64,000 nucleotides of DNA from Oscheius dolichura (lineage: Eukaryota > Nematoda > Chromadorea > Rhabditida > Rhabditidae): the NCBI GenBank assembly GCA_932521035.1, contig OW051494.1, positions 8,418,001 through 8,482,000 on the forward strand, given 5' to 3'. The translations under genes were made by a program, and so were the position numbers. This document shows positions 44,612 through 57,531 of the stretch, in pieces; the first letter of the stretch is position 1; every line of letters begins with the position of its first letter. Under the pieces are notes generated by a model. It searched no databases. It had not been told where the DNA came from and saw only the letters and a list, made by a program, of their open reading frames with translations.

Positions 44612-45021
44612 TATAAATACCGCGTCTGCCAGCTCACAAGGGACGAGCCGCCGGTCATCTCTGCGATCCACTGTCTGGCCTGTTGCAGCGCTGTGAGTTT
44701 CGGGTCTATTTTCTTGTTCCGCGGGGTTTAGCACCCATTTTCTGACTTGATATCAAACTTTCTTTATTACAAATGGGTCATGCTTTGTTCGGGCTCATGG
44801 TACCTGCTTTGCCCGCTCTAACCAGGCCCGAGGCAGAATCCGTGCCCCATGCCCTTTGTGGCTTTGAGAGTGCTCTCGTAGACAACGAGAGACTGGAAGC
44901 GTTGTTATCAGGAATACGGTCGGTAAAGGGATTTTTAGTAAAGAGCAAGCCAAGCTCAGCCCCACAGGCTTCTATCCCGCTCCAGCCCAGGTCTCACATC
45001 TTCATCCTCCAACCCAGCTAG
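44612..45021 (+). CDS. Possible first exon of an unidentified gene behind a TATA box
   Basis: TATAAATA at 44612-44619 is followed after ~150 bp by ATG 44773 and MGHALFGLMVPALPALTRPE, CGFESALVDNERLEALLSGI, RSVKGFLVKSK. The frame stays open to 45021, but a GGTAAAG donor at ~44920 could end an exon. The frame is Pro/Leu/Ala-rich with no recognised domain. No downstream exon could be linked across 45-46 kb. Tentative. Confidence 0.3.
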
Positions 45022-46214
45022 TCCCGTATTGTATTGCAAGCAGCATTGTTCTGGATCAATACCTGACCAACAGTTCTTCTCTATCCATTTGAATTGCCGC
45101 TCCCTTGAAGCTGCCTCACCAGGTTGCCTCATATTGCGACAAAGGACATTCCAATTGGACACGTGATGCTGTCTCCTACTATCTTATGAATTTCTCACTT
45201 TACGTTCACTTTTTTTATGATTACTGTCAAGAAAACGACGTCTATTTAATTACCCTAACCCTTTTTAATTATAGCCTAAAAATGTTGTCGGTAACACCTG
45301 AAAATTTGAAGAAAACGAGTCTAAATCGTTACAAATCAACCTCGTCTCCTTTGTTGGCCGTAGAAGCGATAACCCGACCTCTATTTGCAATTCCTTTCCC
45401 ACCGTTAATATCCTCTGCCGCCTTGTGCCCTCTCCTCTTATTCTTATCACAAATGAAAGGGCACCCAGCCAACAGGGAAAATAGGCAGAGCGGATTGATC
45501 GACTGTTTGCTCAACCAATTCTGCTACGCTGTCCTTTTTGGTTGCTTCTTCTCCCCTTTTTGCACTTTTTCGCACCTGATTAACGTTGATTTCAGCCTTA
45601 TCTTTTAAGATTAGATTAGGGGTGGGTTTATAAATTGGGAAAGAAAAGCAATGTAAAGGAAAGAGCTCTCGGCGCGGTATAGTTGCACTGGGGGCAACTA
45701 ACCAGGCGGTAGCAGCCTCAAGAAAGCGGGAGCGACAGCTGTTTCATGTGCTCGTACTCTAGTAGAATTTTCAACATTTCCTGCCCGAGGAAAACATTTG
45801 CCATTGAATCTAGGAGTCATACAAATGGTTTTACGCCGGCGCAGCGCTATCTGCAGATCTTCCAGCCATCAAATTCCGTGCGGCTAGGTCGCCCCCTGCC
45901 CTTTTCGTCCCTCTATGACTTGAATAAGCCTTACCCTTAAAAAGTCTTGTAATGTTCCTTCAATCGCTAACAAATATTGTATCTAGTGTAGTTTTTTGCC
46001 CTCTTTCGGGTGGTCCAATTATTTTTCCTCCTTTCTTTTATATTCCCACATAAAATGGCTCTGAACGGCTTTGGCACACCCGATCCGGTTCCTTTGCTGC
46101 CTTTTCTTCCTCCCGTATCATTTTATCACCAAAGTTTTCTATCGTTTTTTATTATCTCGTCATATGTTTCCAATCACTTATGAGTGGCGCTTTTTCAGTA
46201 GCCAGTCAACTTCG
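45022..46214. other. Intergenic, no gene seen
   Basis: A+T-rich. MALNGFGTPDP at 46054 looks like a possible 5' exon of the next gene but cannot be joined in frame. An acceptor TTTTTCAG at ~46190-46197 may serve trans-splicing for the ATG at 46215. Confidence 0.4.
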
Positions 46215-47492
46215 ATGACAAAGATGAAGTTGAATGATAAGGAGATACTCATCCCGAAGGAAGAAAAGCAGACTCCGATTGTCGTGAAGAAAGCCAGCCA
46301 CACTCTGATTGCCATGAAGCCCGTCGAGAAGAAGAAGGACCACTCTCTCTACGTGAGCCTCGTAAGCTCTTTTTATATTTAAAATCTAATTATTTATACT
46401 TCTAGGTCAGCAAGAACATCTTTATGCTGTTGTTCTTCTTGTTCCTTTGGCTATGCCCCATCGAAACCCAGTTCCGCTGCTTCCTCGTGAGTTACAGCCT
46501 CTCTTCCATCAAAATAATCCTCCAGACTTTCCTTACAATCCTCACTGTATTCTCTTCCACTAGTATCGTCTTTAAGAAGCTGGAAATTGCTGAACTGCTT
46601 CTTGTAAGTTACCGTAATATCTCTCATAACCAGGGGAAATCCTCCGCCATCTAAATTGAATCTATTATTTCCAGTACATAGGAGCCCTTTTCTCTGGTTC
46701 TTTTTTCATCGTCGCGATGATCCAGCCTAACATCATAGATGGAGAAATCCTTCAAATGAATCTCCAGTATCAATTCCTTGTCATCAAGGTTTTTTGCTGC
46801 TTTGTTGGTGAGTCAGAACCTTCCGTCTCTTTCTTTTTCTTTAAAAGATCGGCCAAATTGTGGGGGCTATAGCTGGCAGAACGTCCTTTCATCAGGGGCA
46901 CGAACTCGTCATCAAGTCCGGAGTCGCCACCTATTAGGCTGTGTTCGCCATCCTTTGAAACCCCGGGACACAAATTTTCAGCTGCGGAGCACATGGTCAC
47001 ACCGAGTTATGAGGGCTGGAAGTTTGAAAATTAGTACGGAATTTGGGTCTTTTCTTCCTTTTATAGGGTAAACATAGAAACGTCAAACCTTCTTAACTCG
47101 GTGATACCATGTGCTCCGCAGCTGAAAATTTGTCTCCCGGATTCAAAGGACGCTGAACAGAGCGTAATAGGTGGCGCCTCTGGACCTGATGACGAGTTCG
47201 TGCCATTCCCTGGTCAGAGCGAGTGCTCAAAACTTATTCCCCAAAAATAGCGAAATATGAAGATGAAGAGCAGGGAATCATAGATTTTCCCACATCCTAA
47301 CAGACTACCCCAATTTCAGTGGAAGTTCTTCTCTATCTTGATACCATTGACGTGATCAAGGCTGAAAACTCGACCCAGATGCCTAAGGCCGTCATCGTCT
47401 GGAAGATTGCTCCCACTGTCAACAAGGGACCGAAGTTGGCATCCAACCTCGGAGTTACTAAGCCTAACCTCTCCTCGGAAATGCGTGTATAA
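46215..47492 (+). CDS. Four-pass membrane protein
   Basis: Five exons in phase from ATG 46215: MTKMKLNDKEILIPKEEKQT, a Lys-rich cytosolic segment ending KKKDHSLYVSL, then NIFMLLFFLFLWLCPIETQF, TFLTILTVFSSTSIVFKKL, YIGALFSGSFFIVAMIQPNI, YQFLVIKVFCCFVVEVLLYL, and a tail TIDVIKAENSTQMPKAVIVW to SEMRV. The second intron is exactly 39 nt. The last intron (~46810-47319) contains a foldback repeat. Four helices; function unknown. Confidence 0.65.
46896..47213. repeat. Foldback element in intron
   Basis: Arms 46896-~47005 and ~47095-47213 are reverse complements at roughly 85 percent, sharing AAATTTTCAGCTGCGGAGCA and GGCACGAACTCGTCATCA. Confidence 0.8.
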
Positions 47493-48338
47493 TTCCAATT
47501 TTCTCTCTCCCCTTCTTAATTTACTCATTTTTTGAGCTTTTGTTGTTCCCGGTTGCCGTTGTGGACGGTAGATTACTTACAATCTTTTGTATGCTCTTTT
47601 GCCAAAGAAAATTGCTTACGGTTTTGGAGTTATTCTTTTCTCTACTAAAAATAATGGTTTTGACTTCTAAAATACTCGAAAATTACATTCCCTCATACCT
47701 GATTCTGATAAGTAAACTGAAATTACCACTCCTGAGATTCTTCACCGATACTTTGTATACCTATTCTTTACTGTACAACAACGATTGCATAATAATAAAA
47801 CTTCATTGAGCAAAAAGTGTAAATCTGGCGGGATATTCGGTCCCCCTTTGAGAAAGAAACCACATCTTCACTTCTGTAGTTTTCTTTCAACAAAATTTGG
47901 TTCCATCAAGCTTGGTAAGGACGACGGGGTAAGTTCGAAGAGAATGCTTCTCTCTTCAACGAAAGCAACGACAAGCACGGCTATATATTTTCAGCCTTTC
48001 AAAAGCAGCCTCATCGCGAGATTGACCACGATCTCTGTGATCCATCGTGCCCTCTTTTTATGTGTCCCCGAATTTGTCTTGCATAATGGCACCAGATGGG
48101 ATAGAATTGAGAATGCCAATCGGAAAGATACCTCTTCACCCCGTTCTCAATACGCTTTTTTTCCTAGCTCCTAGTTCTCTCCAGCTGTTTGCCTTCGAAT
48201 CACTATAACAAGTTGGAAAACGTTCTAATCTCGTAGATATAGCCTTGTACTGTTAGTTGTCTCTTTTCTCTAAACGCCAATAATCTCAAATCTTATCCTC
48301 TTCATTCTAACAGCTTCAGGAATTGAATAAAAATAAGG
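47493..48338. other. Intergenic, no gene seen
   Basis: Open frames at 47540-47809 and 47785-48174 have no splice context, conserved motif or codon pattern I would trust. Confidence 0.4.
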
Positions 48339-49158
48339 ATGGAGCCTGATAAGAACAAAGATCCAAGAAGCTGGTTTACCCGGCTAGTAAGTTTTTTATT
48401 CAAGGCTACGGTAGATACAAGGTAGATAATTTATTCCTTATAGATAAACAAGCATCTGCTGGTAATCATAATGTTCTGTTTCATTGTGTATATCGCCAGG
48501 AAAGATACTATTTGCATTATAATAGGGCTTCTAGTGAGTTTACACTTTTGTTTGATTCCCTCTGTTTTATTTGACCACGAGCCGTAGTTTCCCAATACAG
48601 ACAAGTAAAACATACACAGAAATATTTCAATACAGTATCTCATTTTGTTCGCGGATCTTCGGGACCTTCTTTCCCATTTTGGACGGAATTTTAAATGAAA
48701 TTCACCCCCATCGCAATTCCTAATCTATGCGGGTTCAATGGTCAAAAATCGAGAAACAACCCCCCTTGATATCTATTTTTGGCTTACAAAAACAGTTTTA
48801 GGTAATTCTACATGTTTTCACCTATTTAGCCCTCATATGGCATGGACTGATTATAGCTTTCGCTCATTTGGTAAGTTACTCTCTTTACAATATGGTGTTC
48901 TCAACAAAAAATGGTTCAGGGTACTGGAATGTTTTTTCTGGAGTGGGAGTATATATTTTCATCCATGTGTCTATTAAAGGAGAAATGGAAGCTGAAAAAC
49001 TTGATGCGTTCAAAGACATGACTATGGTTCTCACACTATGCTTTTTAGGTGAGCAGAGATACTTTTCCTTCTTCACCAAAATATTTTAACTTTCAGTTGA
49101 ATATCTCCTATTGTTGGAAGTCATAGAAGAAACAATGATCAACAACGCCCGAATTTGA
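48339..49158 (+). CDS. Four-pass membrane protein (model incomplete)
   Basis: Exon 48339-48386 (MEPDKNKDPRSWFTRL) and ~48442-48531 (INKHLLVIIMFCFIVYIARK, TICIIIGLL) join in phase. Later exons give ALIWHGLIIAFAHL, WNVFSGVGVYIFIHVSIKGE, MEAEKLDAFKDMTMVLTLCF and, after a final intron, EYLLLLEVIEETMINNARI. The second-to-third exon join (48532-~48831) is not in phase with my boundaries, so an exon is missed or misplaced. Start and end are sound; function unknown. Confidence 0.45.
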
Positions 49159-49161
49159 TTT

Positions 49162-49257
49162 GATGATGGAGGCGGCTACTGCCGCAGGTAATCTGGAACT
49201 GCAAATGGAACTCTACGGACTCAGAGACGAAGGCTTGAAGAGTGCCGGCCTTATGTG
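49162..49257 (+). CDS. Short frame MMEAATAAGNLELQMELYG...
   Basis: Immediately after the previous stop, another frame encodes MMEAATAAGNLELQMELYGL and RDEGLKSAGLM with a G+C-rich, coding-like codon pattern and a stop at 49257. It may be an orphan 3' exon or an alternative end of the preceding gene. No donor links the two. Confidence 0.3.
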
Positions 49258-49418
49258 AAGATCCCTAGATCCAGAAAGACTCCCCTTCCTTCTTTATTGT
49301 TCTCCTGTTTATTTTTGTATGCCTCCAATAACAAGTGCCCCTGCTTGAAGAGTTATTGTCTAAAGTATGGAATCTGAACTACCAGCTTATAAAAAACAAA
49401 TAAACCTGTTTCTCTCCA

Positions 49419-49960
49419 ATGATTCGAGACTACAGTGGCCCCCAAAGACCTGCTTTGATGGTGACCTCTCAAGTCAGTTTACCAAAATAAATTAGGGTTA
49501 GGCAACAAAACGGAGCTTAACACTTACATGCCGGCACGGGCAACAAACCACCTGGGAAGTGCCTAGAGCGTCATTTTCCAGATTACGTCTCATATTTTTC
49601 AGATAATTAACCTCGGTCTCGTGGCTGCCGGAGCGGTTTTTTGCATCCTTTCCGTGGCTGGGGGAGTGACAGTGACTTTCCGTGGCTGGGGGAGTGACAG
49701 TGACCAGTAAGTCTTTGTGAGGCTAAATAATAGTACAATCGCTTTCAGCTCCCTTCTACAGTACTGCAGCCGCCCAGAGTTCCATCCTATCCTCCTATTG
49801 CTTTGTGATCGCCTTCTACGCCCTGGTGGTTTGGGTCATTCACAAGGTCATTATCGAGATTAAATTTGGCAACGGTAAAAGACCACGGATTGTGGAAATT
49901 ATCAGAACGGAAATCAGTAAAACGAGACCCCGTATTATTTTGAATGATTGTTGTTTCTAA
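49419..49960 (+). pseudogene. Small two-pass membrane gene broken by a 28-bp tandem duplication
   Basis: MIRDYSGPQRPALMVTSQ, then IINLGLVAAGAVFCILSVAG, VTV, then after an intron PFYSTAAAQSSILSSYCFVI, AFYALVVWVIHKVIIEIKFG and a basic tail to 49960, followed by AATAAA. A 28-bp unit starting CTTTCCGTGGCTGGGGGAGT is present twice (49648-49675 and 49676-49703). With one copy, the exon ends in phase 1 and joins the next exon in frame; with two copies the frame shifts and the join fails. Fresh break, polymorphism or assembly artefact. Confidence 0.6.
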
Positions 49961-52900
49961 TAAATCAAGCTTGTTGTTGTTGAATCTGGCTGGGATGCGA
50001 GGAGACAGAGAGACAACTTGTTGGAATAACAAAGAGGTCAACCCTCGGCAACAGCCCCCCTCGCTATACATTTCTCATTCATAGCAGTCACTTCCTATCG
50101 ATAATTCTTATTTTTGACATCTTGATATTTTAAATGGGGTAACTTTTGTGCATTGAGAAATGAAGAGAAAAAAAGAAAATCCAAGAATTGCAGCAACTTT
50201 TGGCTGAAATAGGTAAATCGAGGCCATGAAGCATCTGTTAGTCGGCGTTAACCTTGACCAGGGATAGTTTCTCATGTAAAATTAACAGTAGAAGAGTGAA
50301 GGAAGGTCGTAGACAGCTTCATAAGCGCAGCTTTAGAGGTCTCGCGGCTAACGTGTGGCATTGACTTGTTTACCAAGCAAAATCATCCCCGCATCCTCAT
50401 TTAATTTCTATTCATTAGCCATATTCAGTTTCAAGTGGAGTATAATACTCGCCTTTAAATGAAGGCCTAGCCTTCTCTCCTCTAATAAGACAGCCAAAAA
50501 AAAGCCCATTCTCGACTAATGTCTTCCTCCCCCCTTTCTAATCCACTTTCAATCCTTTTTTACACCTTTTCATTGTGTTCCAAGAAATTGGGGGCTCTGT
50601 ATAAGCCGTCCACTGGTTGTCTATGGATGATTTCCTGGGCGGACGGGTCCTGAAGTCGCGCGGTCAAGTTGTGAACATAGCTTTCTGTAGAAAATCGCCC
50701 TTGGACAGCACTTTTACCTGATTCCTCCTTAATTAAAGGTTCAATTTCTTGTACTGCACTCTAAGAACACCTTACACCGTCTTCTGCCAATAGTTAATTA
50801 ATTTTAACTCAAAGAAAGTTGCCCTTTGCAAGGTTATAGAGACCTGTCTCCTGTTAGAAGGTGCTCCTCTCGCATTGCGTCCTCCTTTTCTGTATTTTTG
50901 AGATATTTACCACAATTCTGACAATTTTGAGGTCCGCCATTCATAACATATTTGTTTATCCAAAAAGTGTCTAAAAGTGACCGGTTGTAAACACAGTCGG
51001 TGACCTTTTAGTGCCCCCTCCAGTCTGTTTCCCCTCTCCGTTCCATAGTCCACTTCTGGTCTCTCCCGTCTCCGTATTTTGAAGATCTCCTTCTGTTTTT
51101 TCCAGTTAATTAGGGGATCATCGATGATCTTTTGCTAAACATCATTTATTACAAACACTGTCCGCTGTTTACCACAGGTGTGAGTGAGACGGTGTTCTCA
51201 TTGAAACATTTGCACCGTTCTGCACCCAAAAATGTTTTGAACTATTTTTGGATAAGAAAATATGGAGAAGACGCTGTGAATCAAAGTTCTTAATGGATAG
51301 GAAAAACAACAGTTGATAGGTTCTATTAGTAGTGTGACCAGAAGCTGTGACTTTTTTGAGATTCTGTTGAACTATTTGGGGGCATTGTCAGCTCTTTATT
51401 GGCATAAAAAACTATCTCCAGCTGTGCCAAGGCTCGTTCCGGGAGTTCTTGATGCCGTAAACCCTCCCAGTCAAAATCCGTTCAGGAGAGAAGCCTCGAA
51501 ATCTATCGCGCCATGCCGGAGGGCCGCCCTTTGGCAGAAGCCAAAAGTCTCCAATGGAGGCTGTTTGGACCTTTTCTGGCTTTCCTGGGTTGATTTCCTG
51601 GATAAAACGACCCGGGTGGGATTTCCTTGGCTTTGTTTCAAGTTTATGGGCTCTGGGGAGATTTTAGAAAGGAGATACGGTACTGACACTCTACTGGAAT
51701 ACATTTGAGGTTTCCGGAGAATATTTAGAGCATTTTGGCAGTGATCTTGATCTGACTGCTTTCCTGGTGTCTGCTGACCCGAAAATCGTCAGTTCAAAGG
51801 CTGCAAATGAACCCAAAAAAACGTTGACCGATTGTTCTTGGGATCTTCTGTTTTTCTGCTGTACTTCGTCCCGTTTGACAGTTTCTGGGCGGCATTACGA
51901 GGGCTTTTTCCACCGGAAACTTTCCTTTCATCTTTCGCCAAAAAGGGAAGAATACACGTAAAAGAGCGGTTATTACACCCGGTCGCCGTCCCGCGGTGTG
52001 AAATATCGCTGTGTCCAGCCCGTGATAGCAGCCGGCAGCCGAGTTAATGATCATTTTATGGCGGTCAAGGGTCGCGCTCTCGGGTGTGATCTGTTCAACT
52101 GCCAAGAAGACAGATTAGTTCGGGTTAGATGACGCAGGTTAAAAGGCAAACGGGTTCGGCAGAAGGAAGGAGACACGGAAGCCGACAAAATTTGGGGGGA
52201 GGGGGAAGTATCGGTAAAGGCGAATCGAACCGTCTGTTCTTTGTTTCTACCGGGTCATCGACAGGAATTGACAGGCGAGTTCCTTCAGGTCGAAGTCAAA
52301 GCGCGGAGTCTGGGTCGGGCAGACTAGGGTGACTGTCCCCTGTGTTTGAATCAGAAAAGTACAAAGGAGAGAGCAATTGTAAGAATGATTCAAACTGTGC
52401 TGTGTTGAGCACACGTAGTTCTCATGTTTTCTATCTCCCAAAAAATTATAAGCATTTCCACATTTTTCACCTATACATTCATTTCTTCTGACTGTATGTC
52501 ACGTTGTGGGCCCTTTGTGGATATTATTTATAAAATCCAAAGTTTGTAGGAGTGAGAACTCGCTAAAGGCCTCTCGTTGCTACTGAACTTGGAAACTTCT
52601 AGACTTTTCAGCGTCGTTATTTCTCTATTACGGCAATTTACCGTAGAGAACGCTTCCAACTGTCCCCGGTTCGCTTTTGGGATAAATTGGACGTTATTTT
52701 GGCCGGGAATCCGTTCAATTAACCACGTAAAAGCCTATATCCTAGCGAAAATATTCAATAGTCTTTCTGGAGTTTTCTCGTATACGGTAGTTTTAAATTT
52801 CACTTGTGGGAGATAATTTCACTCTTCCTAGGTATCCTCTTGACTTGAGTCTTTTCCGTTAAATTTTTGCTCTATTTTGTGTTTCATTCATCTACAGTAA

Positions 52901-54640
52901 CCCATTTTACAAGAAGTTGAAGGCCCCTAAAGTAGGCAATCCGCTGAAAATTTCGACTGAATCCCTTTTCAATTGATTAATTCAGTCGGGGAGGTATTGT
53001 TGTTCGTAACTAGTCGATCCTGTCGAAGTACCTCATTCTGGACCGGTAAACTTCAAATCAAATGGTTTCCCCGGGGGTAAAAAACCAGACAACCCGTTCA
53101 AAACTGTGTTCTACTCGCCCCCAAATAATCTTCTCCAGTGTAAAAAGCCCCTTTTGTTGTTTCTGTTTACGTCTGCCCCCCCCCCCCCCCCCCCCCTACC
53201 CTTTCTCCCTTTTCTTTTACTAGTAATTGGATTAGGAGGTTACTACCCATTGTTTTGAACCTATTTTTACGAGAACGAGAAACGTCGTCCATTCGACGGG
53301 GGCGGGAAAAAACGACGTGGACCGCAATGTACTACTCGAAAACAACCCAGACACATGACTTCGTAACTCTTTTTCCCGACTCACACCCGCTCCCTTCTGC
53401 TGGTGATCTCCTCGAAGACCAAGGTCACGACTTCCGCATTTAGATGTTTTCATTTCGCTCTGATTTCGGTGCTGTTCTCGCTCTCTCCAATGAAACCATG
53501 TGTTCCTCTCCGTGTCATTTTCTGTTAATGTCCTCTCCCCGGCCTTTGTCTCTTCTTTTTCCCCGTCCCGTTATTCGAATACAGTTTTTTGATTCCCTAT
53601 CGCAGTTCACTTTCTCTCCTCTACGATAACGGGGGTAAATAATAACTAGTTGTGAGAATGGACAGGCGAAGGGGGTTTCTAATCAGCCAGTCAGTTCCCT
53701 TATCATTTTGCCGGTGTGTTTTCGTTGTATCTCCTCTTTTGTTAGGCGATAAAGACCACAAATACTCCAAAAGGTCTCTTTGTCTGATTACTAACGTATT
53801 TTCTGAAATAAAAGCATTGTGAGATGAATAGTCACTCAGTAGTCGATAGAGCTCTACTCGGCGGAGTACGGTATCTCTCTACCCGTTCCCCTTGTCTGCA
53901 GGATCCTTGTTTAAGGCTCTCTCTCTCTGGATTCTCATGCCTCAAGCTGACTATATTTGTCGGTGGTTCATCTTTTTTCCTAAAGTCTTCGTTTTGGGTT
54001 TACTGTCCGGGTCATTGCATCAGTATCTAGTCGTAGGTCAACGGTTTACACTTTCCGCGTTTGAACCATGGTCAATGGCTTCTCCTTTTAAAAGTATCCT
54101 GGGGAACCCAATGGCATGAAAAGGTCCTCTTCTTGTCCCCTCTATAGGGCCCCTAGCCCCTTCTTTTCCCACTGTTCTTATTCTATCCTCCATATTCCCA
54201 ACGCCCTGAGCAGTTCCAAGATATATACATCGCGGCCTCAGGTTATGAAACTGCCTGTCAGTTGGAGAAAAAACTGCCTCGTATCCGAAGACTACCCCAG
54301 GATCTGGGAACGAATCACGGAACCGGGCGCTGGTCACTAGTTTTGGTCTCTTCTAGCCGCTATTACATGATATGCTATCCGTTTTCACTCCCAGTTTATC
54401 TTGACTATGCAAAAATCTCCATTTGTTTGGAAATATCAAGTAATGAGTTGCAATAAAAGGGGGCTTTCCCATCTTGTTTGCCTTGCTCTTCATAAAGTGC
54501 GCAAGCCGACTTGAATATGTCTTGTTGGCCGTGTTTGCTTCCTTGTTTTCTCTATTTCATCCTATTTTAAACTAAAATTACTTTTCTCATTTACAGGAAA
54601 CACAAGAGAATCGAAGAATTCGGAAGAAAGAGAAGGCAGA
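49961..54640. other. 4.7-kb gene-poor stretch
   Basis: No exon chain or known domain on either strand. It holds a 21-C run (53176-53196), pyrimidine tracts and several TACAGTA/TACGGTA words. An acceptor (TTTACAG) at ~54591-54597 opens the leader of the next gene, so part of this DNA may be a long 5' intron or regulatory region of that gene. Confidence 0.5.
53176..53196. repeat. Poly(C) run, 21 nt
   Basis: Uninterrupted C21 on the plus strand (G21 on the minus), a likely quadruplex-forming and length-unstable tract. Confidence 0.9.
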
Positions 54641-56234
54641 ATGAGTTCAACAGGAGCTGGTAGTATCTACGCGCCTCCCGCCTTCCAAGCAGCTGTCTAT
54701 GCCAAAGAAAATAATTATTGTACAGCTAGAGTACGTTTTCTACTCGTTCATTTAATAAAACCCCCGGATATTTTCTTATTTTTGACAAATTTCAAGCCTA
54801 AAAATATCGACAGTTTTGACCAAAACAAGCAAAAAATTTTGATGCCAACCTCTACTTGGTTTCAAATCGCTATTTTGCCCAAAAAATACCATATTACTCA
54901 AATTTTTCAGATGAGACGGGGGAAAGAGATCATGTTTAATTAGTTTCCACCTTCAGGTCTGGTTAATTTGTATGTGTACAGCTGGTATCCTCTTCTGTTC
55001 TTTGATTCTCTTTGCCGGACTGTATTCCTCGTCTGGCGGCTTCATTCATCAGGGAACAACTATGACTTTTATCAAGGCAGCCTGTGGTGTGAGTTACTGT
55101 TTCTTATTTCGTTGTGGGACCCGTATTATGTGAGAAATCCGCTGATATCTCCCCTGAGCGCGGTCGGCGGCGCCCTTCCCCGTCCCCGATGGAATCTTGC
55201 CAAGTGTCCGCTGTGGATAAAAATAGCCCAGGGAATTATTACGGCATTTCGAGAGAAAAATTCCTTTTAAAATATGGAGGTTTTTCAGATTTTGTACTTT
55301 GTCTTCACCCTGTCCGCGGCACTCAGCCGAAACCGACTAATGCTCAAGATTTGTTACTGGTTTACGGTAGGTATATTGCTTAATAAAAGAGAAAATAAGC
55401 AAGTTTGCAGTTTATCGAAATAGGAGTCGGCCTAGTGATCTTCCTTTTGAGTGCTCTTCTAGTCTTCAATGTTATCCCGACGGCTAAAAGAACTCGTAAG
55501 TGGTCGTTCTATTTATATGACGTTGGGGGAATTTCTGGGGAAAATAGGGGAACATACACACCAAAGAGACCAAATATTTCCTTGATTGTTTATAGTTTTC
55601 GGGTTGTAAACAAAAGAATTAGGAAACTTTGGGAATAAAACAACAAAAATGGGAGCAAAGTCTCCCGTACTAGGAGATATTCCATCCCAGCTCATTGGAC
55701 GCGCTCTGGAAACGAAATCCTCTTTCTAACAATGTTAGCCCGTAATTTTCTGTATTCTTATGGTCATGAGATAAGGTGTTTAGGAGATTACTGTAGTCGA
55801 ATCAGGACCAGAGGCTGGGGTAGAATGCGCTGGAGAGACGCCGGTTGGGCTTATCGGTCCAACACATCCAATGGAGTGGAAAAAGACCCTGCTCTCTTGG
55901 GATCTTACTGTAGCCCTAACCACTGAAATCTAAAACATTCCGTATCTATTAGGTCCCAGCTGGACAACGGCCTAGAACCTGGAAGTTACAGTTCTTTATC
56001 TCTTATTTTTCAGCGAATCCCACCCATGCTCTGAGCGTGATAGCAGTCAAATTCATCACAATTCTCATCATTGAGGTGGCCTTATTCTTCTTGATCAAGG
56101 GCACCATCAACGCTATGGAATACGATCGGACCTCTCCTGGATCCACTCCCATCGATTGGAGCCGAGGTTCTACGCAGAAAGGAATCGACAATCCCGTCGT
56201 GACAACCACGACAATTACTGTACAAACCGCGTGA
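54641..56234 (+). CDS. Four-pass membrane protein with cytosolic tail
   Basis: Five exons in phase: 54641-54730, 54957-55088, 55289-55366, 55411-55495, 56014-56234. MSSTGAGSIYAPPAFQAAVY, VWLICMCTAGILFCSLILFA, GGFIHQGTTMTFIKAACG, ILYFVFTLSAALSRNRLMLK, FIEIGVGLVIFLLSALLVFN, and HALSVIAVKFITILIIEVAL, then a Ser/Thr-rich tail (PVVTTTTITVQTA). Topology is four to five helices. AATAAA at ~56262. The 5' UTR starts after an acceptor 44 bp before the ATG. A nematode-type small tetraspan; function unknown. Confidence 0.68.
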
Positions 56235-56513
56235 AATTATCCTCATCCATGTCAAACACCGTGTAATAAAGCTTCATCAACTAGAAACGAGAAACACAAA
56301 AAACAGAAGGTTGACAAAATTTATTACTGTAGCCCATGTTTTGCCCATTTCTGTCTTTCTTTCGGCTCCTCCTCACAGGGCCACGCTTCCCTTTCCCTTC
56401 GCCTCTCTTCTCCGCTGACGTATCCTTCCATCGATTTTGGTCGTTTAGAAACCTTTTGGCCGTATAAAAAATACGATTAAAGATTATTTATGATTAACGA
56501 TAGAATGACAATT

Positions 56514-57208
56514 TTACGGTAAGCCAGCAATAATAACTGTTTTTTTATAACCGCGATTGCGCAGATAACGTGTATCAGGAGTTCCAGTTAGCCACCAGCC
56601 GGGCCCCCATTCCCAATTTCCGGTGGAACGGATCTCCGGATTATGGCAGCTTCTAATCAGGCCAACAAATTCGCAGTTGTCTATTTTATTGTAGAGCTCC
56701 GCTACTCGTTCTCGCATGGAGCCGCTAAACAAGAAAACGAAATTTCTCTGTACTTCTTGGGCCGTACCTTTGGCAATTATACCAGTTATCCTGAACTTTA
56801 TTTTTTAACTCGTCGTAGATTCTTGGTTTAGTTGCATGGGCAGTCGAACTGGCGTACACGACCACATTACACATGCCACGACGAAAACGGACGAGAGTTT
56901 TGGCCGTCTTATTAGGATTGTGTTGGTTTTGATTCTGATTAGTCCGACGAGTCCGCATCCTCGGTAGTCGAAATCTTTGAAGATCCGCTCTGCACGCTCT
57001 CGCATGGAACCGCTAGAAGGAAGAAACATACACGATTATTTAAAAATAGGAATTGCTCCTACCCAACAATTTGTAGCCCTTTCATGCCATTTACTTTGTC
57101 TTTCAGCCAGTCGTAGTCTTTTTGGTTGAGATCGTGAGCAGTCGAACTGGCGTACACGACCACATTACACATGCCACGACGAAAACGGACGAGAGTTTTG
57201 GCCGTCAT
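56514..57208 (-). pseudogene. Rearranged, truncated minus-strand paralogue of the 57532 gene
   Basis: 5' part (57208-56932) is an inverted copy of 57754-58030 of the neighbouring gene, including its intron. It then switches, mid-codon context, into a second paralogue: TAKTLVRFRRGMCNVVVYAS, STAHATKPRIYDELKNKVQD, intron, GSMRERVAELYNKIDNCEFV, GLIRSCHNPEIRSTGNWEWG, PGWWLTGTPDTRY and a stop at 56514. No first exon (MAYWDHV...) is present. Two 3' exons of a distinct paralogue thus sit behind a transplanted fragment. Confidence 0.7.
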
Positions 57209-57531
57209 GTGGAAGGTTTTCTTCGGTCAGTTTCGTCTTTTCTCCCGAGCTCAAGGAACTCCATTTTTGCCATCCATAATCGTTTCCTCCCGATTTTTCT
57301 GGTCTTTTGGAGTTGTTTCCTCCTCATTTTTTGGTCTTTTGGGGAGCTTTCTTTCTAATTTCTCACAGCAGATCGTAGCTTGTTTGCGCACCGGAGCGCA
57401 GCTTGTCTCTAGTTTCCTTTTATCTATCCAACCCTTTTCACAAATGCTTGTCTTCAATATTCTTCGTTGACCGTTCCCTTTACTAATTGCTTTCGGTTCA
57501 GGTCTGGTCGTCTCCTGTTCCCCTTCTTCCG

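Noticed and set aside
51313..51708. 131-codon open frame in the gene-poor stretch
   Set aside because: No family motif, no splice context and a mirror frame on the other strand; the composition looks random.
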